A stretch of 64,000 bases of DNA, taken from NCBI GenBank assembly GCA_029948255.1, contig JALIZF010001504.1, positions 300,410 to 364,409 of the forward strand, read 5' to 3'. Shown in pieces: positions 1 to 11,520 of this stretch. Within the stretch, counting starts at the first letter, position 1; each line of letters begins with the position of its first letter. The translations under genes and the position numbers were made by a program. The notes beneath the pieces were generated by a model. It was not told where the DNA came from and made no database searches. It saw only the letters and a list, made by a program, of their open reading frames with translations. The stretch comes from Telmatactis stephensoni. Taxonomy: Eukaryota; Cnidaria; Anthozoa; Actiniaria; Isophelliidae.

Positions 1-468
1 TTTGCACCGGCCCTTGTCATGAGTTTTCGAGTTCCTATCATGAAGATTGAAATTCTTGAAACTTTGAGAGTTATAACGTAGAAGTAATAATTTAATTTAA
101 TTTAATGACGAAAAAGCATATAAATAACTTCATCTTCAACTTGGATTTATTAGAACTACGGTGGCCTTAGGTCAAATAAGTGTAGATAGATAGAAGGATA
201 GAAAAGACACATCACACACCAGCAGGTGTGGGTTCTTCAGTTTATACGGTCCTCAGATATCAGGTTTAGTGTATTTCTTACGCCATAGATCAGAGCATTA
301 GTTCTTAAAAACTACGTCGATTCTCAATGAGACGCTTTCAAATTTTAATTTTTTTTATGTGTCTGAGAAATTTTAAGGTATGTTTCCCATTTCATGCTCA
401 TTATTAACGATGTATATAATAATAAACTTTCAAAGTTAGTTCTCATTCTTTTTAGATCACTTTTTGGG
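1..468. other. AT-rich stretch, no gene seen
   Basis: I see no coding exon or named repeat. A short (TAGA)n-like tract lies near 183-200 and T-rich runs near 345-360. Confidence 0.5.
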
Positions 469-538
469 GAGTTTTTTTCGCCGACGGGTTGAGCCAAGTC
501 CTCGAGGACTTAGCTGAACCCGTCGGCGAAAAAAACTC
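469..538. repeat. Short perfect-type hairpin
   Basis: Two arms of about 34 bases mirror each other around the central CCTCGAGG. The arms begin GAGTTTTTTTCGCCGACGGG and end with its complement. There is almost no loop, so this is a small foldback sequence or the fused ends of a terminal inverted repeat element. Function unknown. Confidence 0.7.
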
Positions 539-926
539 GCCGATATTGCTTCTCTGTTCAGTTCGGATTTTAAAATCCATTAATCAACATATAGCCATTG
601 CGCGCTGAGCTGTTATAAATCATAAATGTATGTTATTTAATTCTGTTGTAAATAAGAGGAACAGCTAGGGAAATATACCATTAATGCATGCATTAGCAAA
701 AGTAATCTGTCCCAAGGCATGTCGAAGTGCAGTGACAAAGAAAAAAGTCATTGAACGGAAATTCGATTGAAAGAAATTTAGAAATGAAATAATGAAAATG
801 CAATAGACAACAGAGTAAACTGGATTTTATATTATAAATCATTCATTATTTCGCAAAAGGAAAATAAACACTCAGCAAGTTAATTAAGTAACACATTATA
901 GAAAGCACTATTCTATATCAAGAGCC

Positions 927-1307
927 GAAAATGAGGTAAGACTCATAGTACTTTTTTTTCTTGATTCTACGGAAATAACAAGACTGTAAGCTACAGCTTC
1001 CACGTTATTTTCATGTCAATTCGTTGAAGAGGACTTTCATGAAGTTCTGAAAAAGAAGTTTCTAGAACCAAAGCTGAGTAGATAGCAAAGCAAAGTCGAG
1101 TGTGTCTAGAGAAAATGAGGTAAGACTCATAGTACTTTTTTTCTTGATTCTACGGAAATAACAAGACTGTAACTAAGCTACAGCTTCCACGTTATTTTCA
1201 TGTCAATTCGTTGAAGAGGAAGCTAGAGGACTTTCATGAAGTTCTGAAACAGAAGTTTCTAGAACCAAACTGAGCTGAGTAGATAGCAAAGCAAAGTCGA
1301 GTGTATC
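927..1307. repeat. Tandem duplication, unit about 184 bp
   Basis: The segment starting GAAAATGAGGTAAGACTCAT at 927 is repeated at 1111 with small indels, including an extra CTAA-type insertion in copy 2. Both copies end in the motif AGATAGCAAAGCAAAGTCGA. No reading frame is conserved between copies, so this looks like a non-coding segmental duplication. Confidence 0.75.
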
Positions 1308-2038
1308 TATTAATAATTTATAGTCAAGTCAAAATTGCTAGACTAACGAAAGGGCAACGGAAAATTGTCACAAACTGTCATGACAGGTAAGGTGTAAACA
1401 CTTTAGGATAATTAGAGGGCTGATGAAAGGAGACGAAATGACTATCGAAAAGACATACAGCGACAAAATAACAATACAACACCTTCATTTGTTTGTATCT
1501 ATCTTACGAAAGCGGTAGTCATAAACTAGTTAAAAAAGGAACTAATTTTAGTTCAACTTCCTTCATCAGATACAGTTGTTCAATAGTTATTACTGCTATT
1601 TACACGAAAAAGAACATATCTATAGCTTTCTCGGCAGGCGTTACAACTTTCAGTTTTCTTTTTTCTCGGGCTTCCTGCATGTGCTCGTCTTTAGCGAATG
1701 ACGGTCTTCCTGTGCTTCCCTGGAAGGTCAACAAGGACAGAGAGAGTCAACTAAGGCAGAGAGAGAGAGAGAGAGCTAGGCTCGGATTTCAGCCGTCAGG
1801 GATTCGTGTGCCTGCGATACGATACTCATCGCGAACAGGATCTTTTTCTTCATCCTTCTTTTGCATGACTGATTCTTTTGCTTCTTTTTCTCTTCTTTTG
1901 CATGAATGATTCTTTTGCTTCTTTTTTCACTTTTGCTGAAGAAGCTACCTATATGTCAGTGTATATCTCCTCTCATTGACGAGAAAAATAGAAGTTGTGC
2001 ACCTTATGATCAGAAAGAGATCAACTAACAATCCACAG

Positions 2039-2450
2039 TATTAGCCACTTTCATACCGTGAAGACTGGGTACTAGTCCCTTAAACTTTGATGATGGCAAC
2101 ACAAAACTTATGTAGTCAGAAAGAGCACATCGAGCTGTATATAATCCCGAGGTTTCAGTTGATGTTAATCGGATATACATTGAAAGAGATACAGCAGTTA
2201 AAACGAACATGCTAGATTTTACAAAGAAATGTATGGTTGTAAGGACAAAATGTCCCTACAACCATACACTTCTTTGTAAATTCTAGCATTTTTGCACGGC
2301 TGTTAGTCATTCAATATTAACCCGATTAACACCAAACTTCGGGATTTTATATAGCTCGATGTGCTCTTCCTGGCTATATGAGTTTTGTGTTACCATCGTC
2401 AAAATTTGAGGGACTCGTACCCAGTCTTCACGGTATGAAAGTGGCTAATA
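2039..2450. repeat. Long palindrome (foldback element), about 412 bp
   Basis: The left arm starts TATTAGCCACTTTCATACCG and the right arm ends with its reverse complement at 2450. The centre is near 2245, where TGTATGGTTGTAAGGACA folds onto its complement. Arms are about 200 bases with scattered mismatches. It carries no gene; the frame on the minus strand across the left arm is incidental. It is probably a non-autonomous foldback transposon. Confidence 0.75.
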
Positions 2451-2455
2451 GGATC

Positions 2456-2540
2456 CGATTTCAGCCGTCCGGATTTTGTGCGCCCGCGATACTCATCCTC
2501 GTCACGGGATAGTATCGCGGGCGCACGGACGGCTGAAATC
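2456..2540. repeat. GC-rich hairpin next to the palindrome
   Basis: GATTTCAGCCGTCCG and GTGCGCCCGCGATACT on the left are matched by AGTATCGCGGGCGCAC and GGACGGCTGAAATC on the right, around a loop of about 20 bases. A related single arm lies at about 1786-1820, so it is a dispersed terminal repeat. Confidence 0.65.
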
Positions 2541-2543
2541 TGG

Positions 2544-3214
2544 GTAAGTCCTTCATATATGGTACATTATAATGGGTCCTATTGTATATATATGTTTCTA
2601 CAATGATCAATGCATTGGGATGGGAATCCTTGGAACAACGAAGACTGAATAACCAAGTGTGTATGTTCTACAAAATCTATAGTGGACTTGTTGGTATTAC
2701 TTTACCAGCTGAAATAAATCCTGTCACAAGAGCCTCAAGGCACCCGAACTGTGCACCTTTTCAACAATTAATGACATTGAATGATACATATAAATATTCT
2801 TTCTATCCACGAACTATAAGAACCTGGAACAATATGCCTTTATCTACAATCCCAGATTCATTAGATAAATTTAAGGCTGTTGTTTCTGAAATGTAAGAGA
2901 CTTAATGACTACGAGAACTGAAATCTATATATATTAATTTTATTTATTTATTCATATTTATAAGGCCGCTATATGATCTTTGATCTATGTTTTATTTTTT
3001 AGATAAAATTTTGTATGTTAAATTACTGTATATATATTAGCTTATTTATTTAATATTATTAATTCTTATTTATTTATTTTAAACAACTCCTAGTATAGTT
3101 TTTACTGCTTTAGGAGTATACCTATTAAAGTTATCGAAATACTATTATTATTATTATTATGTTATATACAATAGGACCCATTATAATGTACCATATATGA
3201 AGGACCTACCGAAA
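2544..3214. repeat. Inverted-repeat element carrying a LINE tail in its loop
   Basis: Arms of about 45 bases (left about 2546-2590 containing CCTTCATATATGGTACATTA, right about 3164-3210 containing the complement) enclose about 570 bases that include a LINE 3' fragment. The LINE most likely inserted into the loop of a pre-existing foldback element, because its TTA-rich tail stops exactly at the right arm. Confidence 0.65.
2591..3161 (+). mobile_element. 5'-truncated non-LTR retrotransposon (LINE) tail
   Basis: An open frame ending at 2896 encodes the C-terminal tail typical of CR1/L2/jockey-like reverse transcriptase proteins. It shows a W-x-S-L-E-Q-R-R segment, then KYSFYPRTIRTWNNMP, a hallmark just before the C-terminus of these ORF2 proteins. 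About 250 bases of AT-rich 3' UTR follow, ending in a (TTA)n tail at 3143-3160. The reverse transcriptase core is absent, so this is a dead 5'-truncated copy. The residues before about position 12 come from the flanking foldback arm, not the LINE. The family is inferred from the tail motif only. Confidence 0.7.
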
Positions 3215-3699
3215 TCTGAGCCTATATCCACAGGTTATGCAAGTAGAGAATCAATCAATGGGAAGAGGCCTAGTCATGTGATGTGCTACGTCATATAAAC
3301 GTAAACAGCTGTTCGATCTGATTTTTTTGAGTTTAACTTAATAAAGAAAAGCACTCAAAATTGAATAACTACTTGACAGCAAAAATTGATGTTTTGTCTG
3401 AGCAAGAGAAATGATATATTAGATTTTTTCGTTTTTTGTTATTTTCGTAATTTGTAGTATCGTCTCAAGTTTAATTGATCGAGTATGCCATACCAAGAGC
3501 AGACCCTTGACAAAAATTAATAATTATGTAGTTATAATCGTGTTCAACCTAATATTTACACTAAGAGGCTGACAGTTGACAAGTTTAACAAATGAATATA
3601 TAGCATAGCTAGAAGGCAAAGCAAGTTAACGAGGTACTGATACGAGACTGATACAAAGCACTTCACTCGTGGGACACAAATATTTTACGAGGTGAGCAG
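3215..3699. other. Gene-free AT-rich stretch
   Basis: No exon, tRNA or clear repeat recognised. Confidence 0.4.
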
Positions 3700-4060
3700 A
3701 GATTTCTTCTTCTTCTTCGTCGTCGTCTTCTTCTTCTTCTTCATCTTCTTCTTCTTCTTCTTCTTCTTCTTCTTCTTCTTCTTCTTCTTCTTCTTCTTCT
3801 TCTTCTTCTTCTTCTCCTCCCCTTCCTCCTCCTCCTCCTCCTCCTCCTCCTCCTCCTCCTCCTCCTCCTCCTCCTCCTCCTCCTCCTTCTTCTTCTTCTT
3901 CTTCTTCTTCTTCTTCTCGTCTCTCTTGTCCTCCTTCCATAATTCCTTCCATAATTCCTTTCATAATTCCTTCCTCCCTCCCTCCCTCCCTCCCTCCCTC
4001 CCTCCCTTCGTCCCTCCCTCTCTCCCTCGCTTCCTTCCTTCCTTCCTTCCTGTTTTCTTT
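3700..4060. repeat. Compound pyrimidine microsatellites (TTC)n, (TCC)n, (CCCT)n, (TTCC)n
   Basis: An uninterrupted pyrimidine strand of about 360 bases passes from TTC to CTC/TCC triplets, back to TTC, then to CCTCC and TTCC repeats. The long poly-Phe, poly-Ser and poly-Glu frames over it are translation artefacts. Such polypurine/polypyrimidine tracts can form triplex DNA. Confidence 0.95.
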
Positions 4061-4342
4061 CCTTTTCCGTTTTTTTTTTCAGTACTAACTACATAAGATT
4101 ATATTTATTTTAAAAACAAAGTTTTTTCTGTGTTTAATTCCGTTTAATTCGTGTTTTTACACCACCACAATATCGCGTTTTTACTTTCAACAATACTCTC
4201 CAAGAGCGCTCTGAAGTATTCGTGAAAACCCAACGCAGAGCCATTGTTGACAGTCGAATATAGACAAACACAGATGGGCCCTCATTCATTCATATAAAAA
4301 ATGCTAGTTTTTTACCAGCCTCATGCAAAGATAAAAAGTTTT

Positions 4343-4615
4343 CTAGTTTACAAAAAAACTTAAAAGGAAAATATTCTGCACCTTTATTTTAAGAAGTTCA
4401 CTTTGTCCAAATCGTCAAAGAATCTGACTGAGCTTAAAATCTTGGGTTTTAGCCAAAACGGCTTTTTATAGGCAGCACCTAGTTTACAAAAAAGCTTAAA
4501 AGGAAAATATCCTGCACCTTTAATTTAAGAAGTTCACTTTGTCCAAATCGTCAAAGAATCTGACTGAGTTTAAAATCTTGGGTTTTAGCCAAAACGGCTT
4601 TTTATAGGCAGCACC
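4343..4615. repeat. Tandem duplication, unit 136 bp
   Basis: Two near-identical copies (4343-4478 and 4479-4615) start CTAGTTTACAAAA and end GCTTTTTATAGGCAGCACC. Fewer than ten differences are visible, so the duplication is recent. Non-coding. Confidence 0.8.
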
Positions 4616-4942
4616 ACTTTATAAACAAGAATAAGTTATATTCATATTCACTGAGCATCTACTGCGGACTTCCTGTGGTAATCATCAGATCGAGGCTCAT
4701 GCGGAGAAAGTTCTAGGTGTTAGATTATGATTTGGATGAACATTAAAAATGTCATAAAATTCATCCAAATCATCATCTTATTTCTAACAAGTAGACCATT
4801 TGGATCTGTACTCTACGACAAAGTTCTGTAGGTAAAATAATATATTGTATTACTGCAATTATTTAACGATTCAATATATCGCGTTTTGAATTTAATAAGA
4901 TGCATAGTGGAAGATATATGCATCTGTAAAATCCCAACTTAA

Positions 4943-5294
4943 AGGCCGCTAAACACGAGGGAGCTTGCTCCCGCAACGCGCTCTTGGGTCATTTTGCACA
5001 ACCATTTCACACGAGGGAGAATGCTGCGGGAGCTTGCTACATGTATAATATAATTTGCTCCCGGAGGTTGCTCCCTCACATTTAGCCACAGTTTGTTATC
5101 AGGGAGCATGATCAGGGAGCAAAACTTTTGGTGCACAACAAAATTTTTATGCGTGAAATCGTTGGTACACACGAGGAGAGTGTTGTAGGACAGTGTTGCG
5201 GGAGCGTGTTACGGGAGCGTGTTACGGGAGCGTGTTACGGGAGCGTGTTCCGGGAGCGTGTTGCGGGAGCATCCTCCCTTGTGTGTACCGGCCT
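4943..5294. mobile_element. Foldback element, AGGCCG...CGGCCT ends, with internal 13-bp repeats
   Basis: The left end AGGCCGCTAAACACGAGGGAG is mirrored by the right end CTCCCTTGTGTGTACCGGCCT. The interior repeats CGGGAGCGTGTTA-type 13-mers about six times (5195-5270), with GGGAGCTTGCTCCC-like inverted copies in the left half. There is no transposase. It is a MITE-like non-autonomous element that resembles the elements at 10.9 and 57.5 kb in its terminal bases only. The overlapping frames on both strands are side effects. Confidence 0.65.
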
Positions 5295-5420
5295 GAACGC
5301 CTGTGTTGACAGTCAAACGGATGAGCGTGGATGGGCCACTCATTCATTCATCAAAAATTGCTAGTATTTATATCAGTCTCATGCTAAGATTAAAATTTTC
5401 TTGTTCACAAAATTACTCAA

Positions 5421-6120
5421 AAATGACTTGTGAAAAGTACCAATCGAATCTTGAAGATCTGCCACACGGGTTGAATATTTTCAAGTTGACTTTGCTACTT
5501 GAACGATCGAATTGAAGTGCTTGCATGTATATGCCAGCTTGAATGGGCTGTGAAATAACGGTGAAATCAAATTCTGATATTCTTCTAGTTCTACATATTG
5601 TTGCCTGTTAGTATACTGTTCAGAAACGTTAAAAAACGGAGAAATTCCCTGCTCTTAAGTATTTCGAATCCTTTTAGGATAAAAACAAAGTAAACTGCAA
5701 CAATAAAGGACAAACAAGCAAACAAACAAACAAACACACACACACAAACACTCACACACAAACACTCACACCCATACACAAAAAACACCAAACAAAACAA
5801 AAATTAGTTAAGAAAACCATGCACCAAAACTTGCCTTGCTTCGCGCACAATTGTCAACCGGGCTTTCGGTGTGAGCAGAAGTTATTCGTAAAAAATTGAT
5901 TTCTCGAATTCTTAATTTGCATGTAATTTAGACAATGATAATTGATTTTGACAATTTGCATTGTAACTCTGCAACATACAAAATGTACAAAAACCTTGGT
6001 AAGATAAAGAGGACAGGGGACGCACTGTGCAACTGTGTTCATTAAACACGTTTTTCAATGATTATTGATATTTCTTGCGTCTTCCGAATAAAAGGGATTT
6101 GAAAGAACGTGCAAAGCTGC
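5421..6120. other. Gene-free stretch with CA-rich tract
   Basis: A (CAAA)n/(CA)n-like tract lies at about 5710-5795. Nothing else recognised. Confidence 0.4.
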
Positions 6121-6121
6121 G

Positions 6122-6122
6122 C

Positions 6123-6205
<83 letters not shown>
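6122..6205. repeat. (TAA)n microsatellite
   Basis: About 27 near-perfect AAT triplets. The poly-Ile and poly-Asn frames here are artefacts. Confidence 0.98.
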
Positions 6206-6209
<4 letters not shown>

Positions 6210-6474
6210 TAATAAAATAATCAATTGCAGAGACAGAGTGTCCTACATTAGTTCACAGATGCTGAAGACAGTGCTCTTTGAGAGCGAGAGTATTGTAAGA
6301 AAGGTGTTATCTGGGCTGATCCAAAGTGAATGAACTTTCTCTTTCTGAATGAATTCACTTAGTGAGAATATTGTTTTTTACAAGGTGTTATTTCTTGAGA
6401 CTAGCAAGTGTTTTGATAGTTTCACCCTCTCCAAGTGAGGGAGAAATGGCCTCTAGAAAGGCTTATTTAACTAC

Positions 6475-6601
<127 letters not shown>

Positions 6602-7378
6602 ATCTCTGATTGGCGGCTAATGGCTAAAAAAACATGCATCGCAATTATCATCTAACGCAATTGATTTGGAATTTGTAACATGAGCGAATGGCGACTGAAA
6701 TGGGAAGTAACTAAAAATTACAATGTATATAAAAAAAACCAGAATGCTGTCAAATTACAACTATTTCATCTAGAAATTTTGATGATCTATGGGATTTTTT
6801 TCAGATAAACCCGTTAAATTGACGGATTTTTATTAACAGCCATATATGCAGATGACGACGGATGTTCGCCGTATCCGCCGGGATAACAGAACTTGATCAC
6901 TATGACAACAATACAAATGAAATACAAACGTTTAAAATAAATTGTATAATTTCATTGTATTAAATGAAGAAAAAGTTATTAGTTGTATTAGTTTAAGTGG
7001 TCCAACTGTCTGATAAAGAGATTGATTGAAAAACATAGTAAAAGAACTGAGTAAACACTGACAAGATCTAAGCATGGGCAGCGCAGACATTGATAATTAA
7101 CATGAAGACACGTTTTGATCAAAATTAAAATCATGAAAGAAAGATGATCGTGAAATGAAAAGAATGTAATGCAGAGATACAATTAAAGGAAGGAAAGAGC
7201 GAAGAAAGAAAGAAAGAAAGAAGGAAAGAAGAAAGGAAGGAAAAGAAGAAAGACAAGATGTGTACACTTCAGTGAAAAGAAATAAAAATTGCAGCTTTAA
7301 AAATCTAGATACAAAATTCATAGCTTAACCAAAATCTCTGCTTAGTATCTCCCATTTCTTTCTTTCTTTTTTTTCTTT
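6602..7378. other. Gene-free stretch with purine-rich tract
   Basis: A (GAAA/GGAA)n purine tract spans about 7185-7258. No exon is supported. Confidence 0.45.
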
Positions 7379-7427
7379 CTTGCTTGCTTGCTGGCTGGCT
7401 GGCTTGCTTGCTTAATTGCTTGCTTAA

Positions 7428-7501
<74 letters not shown>
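7379..7501. repeat. (CTTG)n microsatellite
   Basis: About 30 CTTG/CTGG units. The Leu-Ala-Cys-Leu repeat frame over it is an artefact. Confidence 0.97.
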
Positions 7502-7852
7502 TCCATTATTTAATTTTTCTTCTTTTTGAAACCACTTCAAACATTCCCAAAACCAAAAAGAGAATATTAAATTCGCTTAGTTAATAGTTAAAAATTCACA
7601 AACGATTTTCATTAGTACAAGACAATCGAAGACAAACATTATATTCGTTTGATTACTTTTCATAACTCTCTTCGTCCCTTTCTTATCATATCTTGACAAC
7701 ACCAAGAGCATCAATATTAACACGACGCGTGATTTTAATAAGATCATTTACTGCATTTGCTTAGCCAAGACAAAAGAGAAACTTCTCATAGTAAGTAGGA
7801 TAGTGTGCTCGTTTAACTTTGATAAAGAACAAAGGATTGAAGAGTTAACCTG

Positions 7853-8078
7853 TGTAGCAACACTGGCAAATTTGGACCATTTCCATCGGTTGGAAATTTG
7901 TCGGAAATATAAGATAAAAAGAAGTTATTTGGAGGTCCAAGTTTCCATGCTTCAAATTCAAAACCTATGGAAATTTTTCCCCCAAAGATTGAAATTGGTA
8001 GGAAATGTGAATGAAAAAGCGTTGGAAATCTGCTTTCCAATCCTTGGAAATGGTCTAAATTTCCCCGCTGTTGCTACA
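7853..8078. mobile_element. Inverted-repeat element, TGTAGCAAC ends, about 226 bp
   Basis: The left end TGTAGCAACACTGGCAAATT is mirrored by the right end AATTTCCCCGCTGTTGCTACA. The interior repeats GGAAAT-type motifs on both strands (GTTGGAAATTTG, TAGGAAATG, TTGGAAATC, CTTGGAAATGG). Frames on both strands come from this symmetry. It is a MITE-like, non-autonomous element. Confidence 0.65.
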
Positions 8079-9668
8079 GAAGCTCAAAGAGTGAATTTCC
8101 AGCCGTGAAACCTATGAATTGACTAATTCCTATCAGGATTCAAACCCGTAATTTTCTAGATATAAAAAGGGCAAGTATCCATAAATTATTGCCCATGATT
8201 TTGTGCTAGGACTAATTGAACTCTAAATTAAAGAACAGATTTTGATGGATTATATGAACCACAAAATGCGTATAATTAACCTCGATAACAGAAAAAATTG
8301 ACGTATGGCGAGCACCTAATCTTTCAATAATGGCGGAGGATTTGGGGACAGAAATATTAACGACGACAAATTGAAAAGCAACATTCATTACAAGTTCAGT
8401 AGAATGAGGGGCCTCTCAAATTTCTGTTAATTTACTACGGAGAACTGAAAGGTCCGAACTTGTAGAACTAATTGAACTGCGAAGAAATATGGTAAGGTGA
8501 TATTTCAGTGTTAATACTCAATGCGTTTGCTTAAAGTAGACGATTGAGAGAATGAAATTGCATGAGGATGTCCGAAAGGGGAAGAAATTTTATTGAACAT
8601 GAATCACGACTTTTTGAGAGAGAGATTTATATTGATCAAGAATTAGAACTATTTCTCTTTTTGCATTGGGGGATTTATATTGAAGTAGAACTATATCATT
8701 TTTTTAGACAAAAAACAATTAAAATGAAAAATGAACCAGTGATTACATAAGTTCGTTATAAAAATGTCTAAAACGAAAACGAAATGTTTCAATTTTATGT
8801 CAAATATCATGAGGACTTTATTGTTTTCAAATAATGACAGTGTTCGAACTGCCGTAAGCTAAAAACTAATTGAATTGCATAGAATAATCGAATTCGATTC
8901 AACACGGGTGGCTCCAAACACACTTCAGGTGGTAGAATTTTGCGAAGCTCATCTGCGCGGGAACCCTATTGACACCCCATGTTCACTCTGACACCTTTCA
9001 AAATTTGAATCAGAAATCTGACTTACGGATCTAGCTATTGATGATTACGAACCAAAAAGTTTTGAAAGCTTTACTGATAAAGCATCTGTTCATTGGCTTG
9101 TATTTAATGTACTTTTTCAAGGGCGATTAGTACTCGAAGGGTGACGCAGTTTGCCATATCTTTTTAGTGCGGAATTTAACGTTTCGATTTGTTCACCTTG
9201 AGATATAGATCTCAAATAAGTACACTTCTCAGGACGTTAGCAAAGGTAAGAGTAAATTAAATCTCATTTTGCTAATAAAAGCAAAATCTACGATTAACAA
9301 AGATAACAGAAATTAATACAGTTGACCTGAGGTAAGATTTCAATACAAAACGCTAGCTAGTTCCACAAAGCAGATTTACAAAACAAAAGAGAAAAGGAAA
9401 GAAAGAAAGAAAGAAAAAATGAAACAGAAGGAAGGAAAAAGAAAGAAAGAGACCTGAGCATTTCAATGTTAACTGCAATTACAAGGCGATTAATAATCTA
9501 CCTCTCCTCGTCAATGGCATGAATTTGTTGATCTGAACAGGTGAAAAAGAATTGTTCGTGAAAAAAAGAAGAACCGAGGAAAAAAGGAAAAGCTAGATCA
9601 TCTCTTGTCAATGCTTTTGGGCACAAAACCTAGAAGAAATTCAATCTTCTTGATAGTTGCAATTAGTT
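8079..9668. other. Gene-free stretch
   Basis: AT-rich sequence with a purine tract at about 9385-9450. I could not support any exon, RNA gene or transposon end. Confidence 0.4.
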
Positions 9669-9833
9669 CAGGGCCGTAGCTACCGGTACGGTTAGTCAGG
9701 TTTCAACCGGACCAACTTTACCGTTAGAACCATTGTATTGCAGTTTTGAAAGCATAAATTCGTGTAGGAAAACGAAAAAAACGGACCAACTTTTAAAAAC
9801 CGTACCAAAGTTTAAATGGTGGCTACGGCCCTG
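9669..9833. mobile_element. CAGGGCCGTAGC-ended MITE, copy 1
   Basis: Terminal inverted repeats CAGGGCCGTAGCTACCGGTA and its near complement ending GGCTACGGCCCTG bound 165 bases. A second inverted pair (AACCGGACCAACTTT and CGGACCAACTTTTAAAAACC) lies inside in direct orientation. AGTT flanks both sides as a possible target duplication. The CAGGG-type ends resemble hAT-like MITEs, which is an inference. A second copy is at 17058. Confidence 0.75.
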
Positions 9834-10038
9834 AGTTCGACCGAGAAGCAACTCGAATATTGTCCTTTTAGTCTTGTTACATCGGTTTTTGTTCTTTGTT
9901 TTGTTTTATTTTGTTTTAAATTTGTTTTGTTTTGTTTCCAAGTGAAAATTTCTACATCTTTATGCATGTGGTATCAGTATTGGACTACGTCGTATAATTA
10001 TAGTTAGGAGAATTCGCAAATTTACATATCCGGCCCAT

Positions 10039-10449
10039 GCAGATGAAATTTTAATTTCACACCTCTTCAATTCCAATTCATGATCAGTAGCATCAAACAA
10101 TTTCTACATATATATGATATATTTTTTTCACACAATATTTAATATTTTGTATGTTTTCCTAGACAATCTTTAATCATGCGATAATCAATTGTAATAAATT
10201 AAGATAATATCAATATATAACTTGGTTATGTATTTACGTTTATATATATTTATATATTTATATATATTTTTAAAGTTTATTTTTTTATAAAATTTCTTAT
10301 GCAGATGAAATTTTCACACCTCTTCAATTCCAATTCATGATCAGCAGCATCAAACAATTTCTACATATACATGATATATTTTTTTCACACAATATTTAAT
10401 ATTTTGTATGTTTTCCTAGACAATCCTTATTCATGCGATAATCAATTGT
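10039..10449. repeat. Direct repeats of about 150 bp separated by AT-rich spacer
   Basis: GCAGATGAAATTTTAATTTC at 10039 starts a block repeated at 10301. The copies agree through ATTCATGATCAG, TTTCTACATATA, CACAATATTTAATATTTTGT and CATGCGATAATCAATTGT. The spacer is (TATA)-rich. Non-coding. Confidence 0.8.
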
Positions 10450-10769
10450 GCGCGTTCTGTGCAGAATTGAATAATGAACAGGTTTTTTGAGTGTTTCTCC
10501 CCATATAACCATTACGTAATGTTCCTTTAAAAACTGTAGTACTTTTTATTGTTCTGCGGCATATCGCTTTCCCAACAAAATTTCAGTTCAGAAATTTTCC
10601 TACTTGCGATGTGTCAACCCTGATGGAGAACATGTTTTTGAAGGAATATTTTTTGAAAATTGTTTCAAAATTTCCAACCAATCACAAGAGTCAAGCACAA
10701 TAGAATAGAAAAGCTACCAATATGCAATGTTCTGGTTATATCATTTTCATCATTTTTGTTTCTTTTTAT

Positions 10770-10858
10770 ATTAGGGCTCCTAGTGATAACAGGGATTATT
10801 GTATATAGTCACTGATAGGATTACCCTTTGTAAATAAAGGAATCTATCTATCTATCTA
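10770..10858 (+). mobile_element. Probable LINE 3' end with (TCTA)n tail
   Basis: GGGCTCCTAGTGATAACAGG, then TTTGTAAATAAAGGAATC and (TCTA)n at 10845-10858, is the arrangement seen at 3' ends of CR1/L2-type LINEs. No coding part remains. Assignment rests on this arrangement only. Confidence 0.45.
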
Positions 10859-10905
10859 TGTTCCCTACATGTAATTTTCTCTAGTGTTTAAACCCAGAAG
10901 AGTTA

Positions 10906-11271
10906 AGGCGCCGTTACACTGCGATTTTCCCCAATAACTTGCAATAATTTTGGCCGAGGCAAGCTGGGAGCGAGATTCAAGATGGTCCCTCAGAGCGAAA
11001 TGAGAAATTGCGCATGCGCTCGTAGAAAACGTGCCTCAAAAATTGCGAGGAAAGTTGCTGGAGGGGTGCATGATACACTGTGCAATGACATTGCAAGTTG
11101 CTTCAATGCGTTGCGAAAAGTAGACCTGAGTTCTACTTCATGCAACGCTACGCGCAACAAAAAACATATTGCGAGACAACCCCTGTTACACTGTGCAATC
11201 CTCCAGCAACTTGTTTCGCAACGCCGTTGCGAGACAAGTTGCTGAGAAAATTGCACAGTGTAACAGCGTCT
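10906..11271. mobile_element. Foldback element, AGGCGCCGTTACACTG ends, upstream of the GPCR
   Basis: The left end AGGCGCCGTTACACTGCGAT is mirrored by CAGTGTAACAGCGTCT on the right. Inside, copies of GTTGCGAGACAAGTTGC, ATTGCGAGGAAAGTTGC and TTGTTTCGCAACGCC appear in both orientations. The overlapping frames on both strands are caused by this symmetry. It lies about 250 bases upstream of the GPCR start codon. Confidence 0.65.
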
Positions 11272-11520
11272 TTATCTGTAAAAGGTAATCATTCAGTGAA
11301 TGTGCTCCCCTACATTTCTTAGGGGGTGTTACATGGCACTATAGAATCACCCTAGCAGGCGAATCATCCTACCTGCTAAAAAAATGTATGAGTGCACCGT
11401 CGGCCTCCGGCCTGGAAGACTTGTCTACGGCTAAAGGAACTACCGACGTTAAACAATGGCCTTTGACTTAACCTATACCTAACAAATCAGTTATTTTTTG
11501 TTTTTTTCTCTACAGCCACT

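Larger units (their letters stand above)
4243..5420. repeat. Diverged direct repeats flanking a foldback element
   Basis: About 120 bases at 4243-4362 (TTGACAGTC, then GGGCC, CTCATTCATTCAT, TGCTAG, CTCATGC, AAAATTT) recur in the same order at about 5307-5420. The two copies flank a tandem duplication and a foldback element, so the whole 1.2 kb looks like a locally duplicated repeat unit. Confidence 0.45.

Noticed and set aside
3626..4096. Poly-Glu/Gly and poly-Phe/Ser open frames
   Set aside because: Both are translations of pyrimidine/purine triplet microsatellites.
10982..11322. Overlapping 74-88 codon frames on both strands
   Set aside because: They lie inside an inverted-repeat element, and mirrored frames are expected from its symmetry.
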